From: Erythrobacteraceae bacterium
Lineage (GTDB): Bacteria; Pseudomonadota; Alphaproteobacteria; Sphingomonadales; Sphingomonadaceae
DNA: 38,244 nt
Reading direction: 5' to 3'
Assembly: GCA_027489095.1 (NCBI GenBank)
Contig: JAIYAL010000087.1
Coordinates: 1-38,244, forward strand
The position numbers were made by a program, and so were the translations under genes. This document shows, piece after piece, positions 35,991 to 38,244 of the stretch. Each line of letters begins with the position of its first letter. The first letter of the stretch is position 1. The notes under the pieces were generated by a model. It saw nothing but the letters and a program-made list of their open reading frames with translations, was not told where the DNA came from and did not search any database.

Positions 35991-36485
35991 CTACTTCCCG
36001 CCCGCTGTCGGCCGGGGCCGCGCAGGATAGGCGCAGCCCCGGCCTTGCCCCCAGCCCTTGAGATAGGCGCGGCGCGCCATCCCGGCGGTATAGGCGGCGC
36101 GCAAGTTCCGGTCCGCCTCGGCCGCGCCCGTCACTTCGCGCAGGATGCCGCGAAACGGGATTACCGATCCGACCACGCTCTGCCCGATTCGTCCCTCGCT
36201 GATGCGGTCGCGATTATCGCCTTGGGCGATGTCATAATCCGCCCCCAGCACGCCATCGAGCGCGGCGATTGCGCTGACCAGCGCGTTGCACTTGCCCATG
36301 CCCTTGGTCGCATAGGGATCACGCGCCGCAGCTTGCAGAACCTCGGGAATGTCGCGCGCGTCGATGTTGAAATCGCGCAAGGGAGTCTTGCCGACCTCCG
36401 TTACATCGGGCTCGGGCATCACTTGCGCCCCTGCGGGATGCGCCAAGGCGAGCGCCAGGGCGGCAAGCGATGCGGGACGGATCAT
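35991..36485 (-). CDS. Exported protein of unknown function
   Basis: ATG 36485 gives 164 residues with a signal peptide, MIRPASLAALALALAHPAGAQ; the ORF track's start at 36617 overlaps the upstream peptidase gene. The mature part is not a family I recognise: DIPEVLQAAARDPYATKGMGKCNAL, then LDGVLGADYDIA, and a Gly/Arg-rich C-terminal region with a second cysteine (GRGCAYP). The two cysteines could form a disulphide in the periplasm. It begins five bases after the YpfJ-like peptidase stop codon and probably shares its transcript. Confidence 0.75.
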   Translation of the reverse strand: MIRPASLAALALALAHPAGAQVMPEPDVTEVGKTPLRDFNIDARDIPEVLQAAARDPYATKGMGKCNALVSAIAALDGVLGADYDIAQGDNRDRISEGRIGQSVVGSVIPFRGILREVTGAAEADRNLRAAYTAGMARRAYLKGWGQGRGCAYPARPRPTAGGK

Positions 36486-36489
36486 CGGT

Positions 36490-37371
36490 TCAGGTTCCTT
36501 CGAAGAAGACGTTGCAGGCGGCGTCGTTGGTGCTGTCCAACCCGAGCTTGAGCGCCGCCATGCGCTGGCGGCTGGTGCCGTGGGTGAAGCCTTCGGGACG
36601 GACTTCCTGCCCGGCATTGCGCATCAGCGTATCGTCGCCGATCGAACTTGCTGCCTGCATACCTTCCTCAAGATCACCCGGTTCCACCTTGTCGCGGTTT
36701 TTTCCCGCCCACATCCCGGCATAGCAATCGGCCTGCAGTTCCATCGCCACCTGCAAGCGGTTGGCGGCGGCCGGGTTGCGCTGCTGTTCCTGCCGCACCT
36801 GCGCGGCAAGGCCGGTGATGTTCTGGATGTGGTGGCCATATTCATGCGCGATCACATAGAGCCGCGCGAAATCGCCCCCGGTGCCCGACATTTGTGCGAG
36901 CTGGTCGTAGAAAGTGGTGTCGATGTAGATGCCCTTGTCGGCCGGGCAGTAGAACGGCCCCGCTGCCGAGGTCGCGCTGCCGCAGCCATCGGTGGTGACC
37001 TTGCCATTGCGGAACAGGTCGAGGAAGGGCTGCTCGAACGCCATCCCGCTCCGCGCAAAACTCGCCTTCCACGTCGCATTGAGGCTGGCAAGCGCCGCGC
37101 AGGCCTCGGTTGCATAGGCGCTGGTGGCGCAGACCTGTTCTTCGCTCATGTCATTGCTGCCCGAGCCGCTGCCCGCGGCTGGCGCGGTCTGCTGCTGGAC
37201 GCTTTCGACCATGCCGATCGTCTGGCGCGGGTCGATCCCGAACACCACCGCGCCGATCAGCGCGATCACCAGCGTGCCGCAGCCCAGCCCGCCTGCGCGG
37301 CCCATGCCGCCGCCGCCGCCGTCGCTTGAGCGGACATTGATCTGGGAGGTGTCGAATGGGCCCAAACGCAT
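36490..37371 (-). CDS. Neutral zinc metallopeptidase, YpfJ family
   Basis: ATG 37371 gives 293 residues with AGGGG nine bases upstream; the ORF track's start at 37617 lies inside the next divergent gene. After a glycine-rich N-terminus and a membrane helix (LGCGTLVIALIGAVVFGI) comes the YpfJ-type peptidase domain: a long loop with GKVTTDGCGSATSAAGPFYCPADKGIYID, then VIAHEYGHHIQNITG (HExxH zinc motif) and LQADCYAGMWAG carrying the third ligand. The active domain is predicted in the periplasm. The natural substrate is unknown. It is divergent from the SDR gene that follows. Confidence 0.93.
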   Translation of the reverse strand: MRLGPFDTSQINVRSSDGGGGGMGRAGGLGCGTLVIALIGAVVFGIDPRQTIGMVESVQQQTAPAAGSGSGSNDMSEEQVCATSAYATEACAALASLNATWKASFARSGMAFEQPFLDLFRNGKVTTDGCGSATSAAGPFYCPADKGIYIDTTFYDQLAQMSGTGGDFARLYVIAHEYGHHIQNITGLAAQVRQEQQRNPAAANRLQVAMELQADCYAGMWAGKNRDKVEPGDLEEGMQAASSIGDDTLMRNAGQEVRPEGFTHGTSRQRMAALKLGLDSTNDAACNVFFEGT

Positions 37372-37477
37372 CAGTGTTTCCCCTTTGAATTGGCCCGCAA
37401 AGCAATTTGCTGGACAGGCGCGATAGGCGCGGCAAAAGCGATTGCCGAATAGGTCGATCGTGCAGGAGTTGCGGCGA

Positions 37478-38230
37478 ATGCTCAAGGACAGGCGCGCTCT
37501 CGTCACCGGCTCGACGTCGGGGATCGGCCTCGCGATTGCGCGGGCGCTGGCAGCCGAGGGCGCCGAAGTGATTCTCAACGGGCTGGGCGACGCGGACGCC
37601 ATTGCGCTATTGTGCAAGGAACTGGGCGCGGCCTACAACGGCGCGAACCTGATGGATGCGGGCGCCATCGCCGCGATGATGGCGGAGATCGGCCCCATCG
37701 ACATCCTCGTCAACAATGCCGGGATGCAGCACGTTGCCCCGATCGAGGATTTCCCGCCGGAGAAGTGGGACGCGATTATCGCGCTCAACCTTTCGGCCGC
37801 GTTCCACACCACGCGCCTCGCGGTGCCGGGGATGAAGGCGAAGGGCTGGGGGCGCATCATCAACACCGCCAGCGCGCATTCGCTCGTCGCCTCGCCGTTC
37901 AAGAGCGCCTATGTCGCGGCCAAGCATGGCCTCGCCGGCTTCACCAAGACCATCGCGCTGGAGCTGGCGACGCATGGCATCACCGCCAATTGCATTTCGC
38001 CCGGCTATGTCTGGACGCCGCTGGTGGAAAACCAGATCCCCGATACGATGGCCGCGCGCGGGATGACCCGCGAACAGGTGATGAACGACGTGCTGCTCGC
38101 CAAGCAGCCGACCAAGAGCTTCGTTCTGCCCGAGGATGTGGCGGCCATGGCGGTGTTCCTGTGCAGCGATGCGGCGCGCAACATCACCGGCGCGAATTAT
38201 TCGATCGACGGGGGCTGGACCGCGGAATGA
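37478..38230 (+). CDS. 3-hydroxybutyrate dehydrogenase-like SDR
   Basis: ATG 37478 gives 250 residues with AGGAG about ten bases upstream; the ORF track's start at 37442 is less supported. Motifs are TGSTSGIG for NAD binding, LVNNAGMQHVAPIEDFP, and YVAAKHGLAGFTKT for the catalytic tyrosine and lysine. The NNAGMQHV, SAHSLVASPFKSAYVAAKHG and SPGYVWTPLVENQIPD stretches match the D-3-hydroxybutyrate dehydrogenase subgroup, which interconverts 3-hydroxybutyrate and acetoacetate with NAD in the cytoplasm. It fits with polyhydroxybutyrate or ketone-body use, but no other genes of that pathway are in the window. It ends 14 bases before the window edge. Confidence 0.9.
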   Translation: MLKDRRALVTGSTSGIGLAIARALAAEGAEVILNGLGDADAIALLCKELGAAYNGANLMDAGAIAAMMAEIGPIDILVNNAGMQHVAPIEDFPPEKWDAIIALNLSAAFHTTRLAVPGMKAKGWGRIINTASAHSLVASPFKSAYVAAKHGLAGFTKTIALELATHGITANCISPGYVWTPLVENQIPDTMAARGMTREQVMNDVLLAKQPTKSFVLPEDVAAMAVFLCSDAARNITGANYSIDGGWTAE

Positions 38231-38244
38231 GGCTTTCCTCGCGC

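Overview
The window looks like chromosomal DNA from a high-GC alphaproteobacterium of the order Sphingomonadales, most likely an Erythrobacter/Porphyrobacter-type organism. The grounds are alphaproteobacterial-type housekeeping genes (lepA, bamD, recN, ligA, prmA, sdhCDA), many exported lipoproteins, an OprB-type porin, a class B3-type metallo-beta-lactamase, and intergenic repeats of a kind I associate with sphingomonads (a TGAGCTTGTCGAAGG inverted repeat and a CCCCCTCCTCTT hairpin). The family-level assignment is inference.

Layout. 1-3.1 kb: the end of one EAL-PilZ protein and a complete PAS-GGDEF-EAL-PilZ protein (cyclic di-GMP signalling). 3.1-6.2 kb: lepA, a 0.5-kb repeat-filled gap, then bamD. 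6.4-9.8 kb: the most unusual locus, where the potassium transporter gene kup is divergent from a gene encoding a KdpD-like membrane and GAF sensor joined directly to a KdpE-like winged-helix DNA-binding domain, with no kinase ATPase domain and no receiver domain. 9.8-14.6 kb: a triple 35-bp tandem repeat, a porin, a chemoreceptor and an alpha/beta-hydrolase lipoprotein. 14.7-22.7 kb: a plus-strand run with recN, two tandem paralogous hydrolase lipoproteins, ligA, a membrane-anchored FAH-family protein coupled to a CinA-like protein, and a DGPF/YCII protein with its ECF42-type sigma factor (to 23.9 kb).

23.9-28.5 kb: a minus-strand run, read 3' to 5' on the plus strand: SDR, B3-like metallo-beta-lactamase, prmA, a membrane AraC-type regulator and a fatty acid hydroxylase/sterol desaturase. 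The first four are overlapping or nearly touching. 28.6-31.2 kb: sdhC-sdhD-sdhA, followed not by sdhB but by a lower-GC HNH nuclease gene. 32-36 kb: a small membrane protein, an exported C13 (legumain-like) peptidase, and a BlaI/BlaR1-like pair preceded by two perfect TACAnnTGTA operators. 36-38.2 kb: an exported unknown protein, a YpfJ-type zinc peptidase and a 3-hydroxybutyrate dehydrogenase-like SDR.

The best candidate for an undescribed system is the KdpD/KdpE hybrid next to kup: a two-component system apparently collapsed into a single membrane-tethered transcription factor. The repeat-built 5' end of a hydrolase gene, the low-GC patch inside ligA, and the M56 peptidase whose sensor domain is not penicillin-binding also merit a second look. 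No tRNA, rRNA, CRISPR array, transposase or prophage was recognised.
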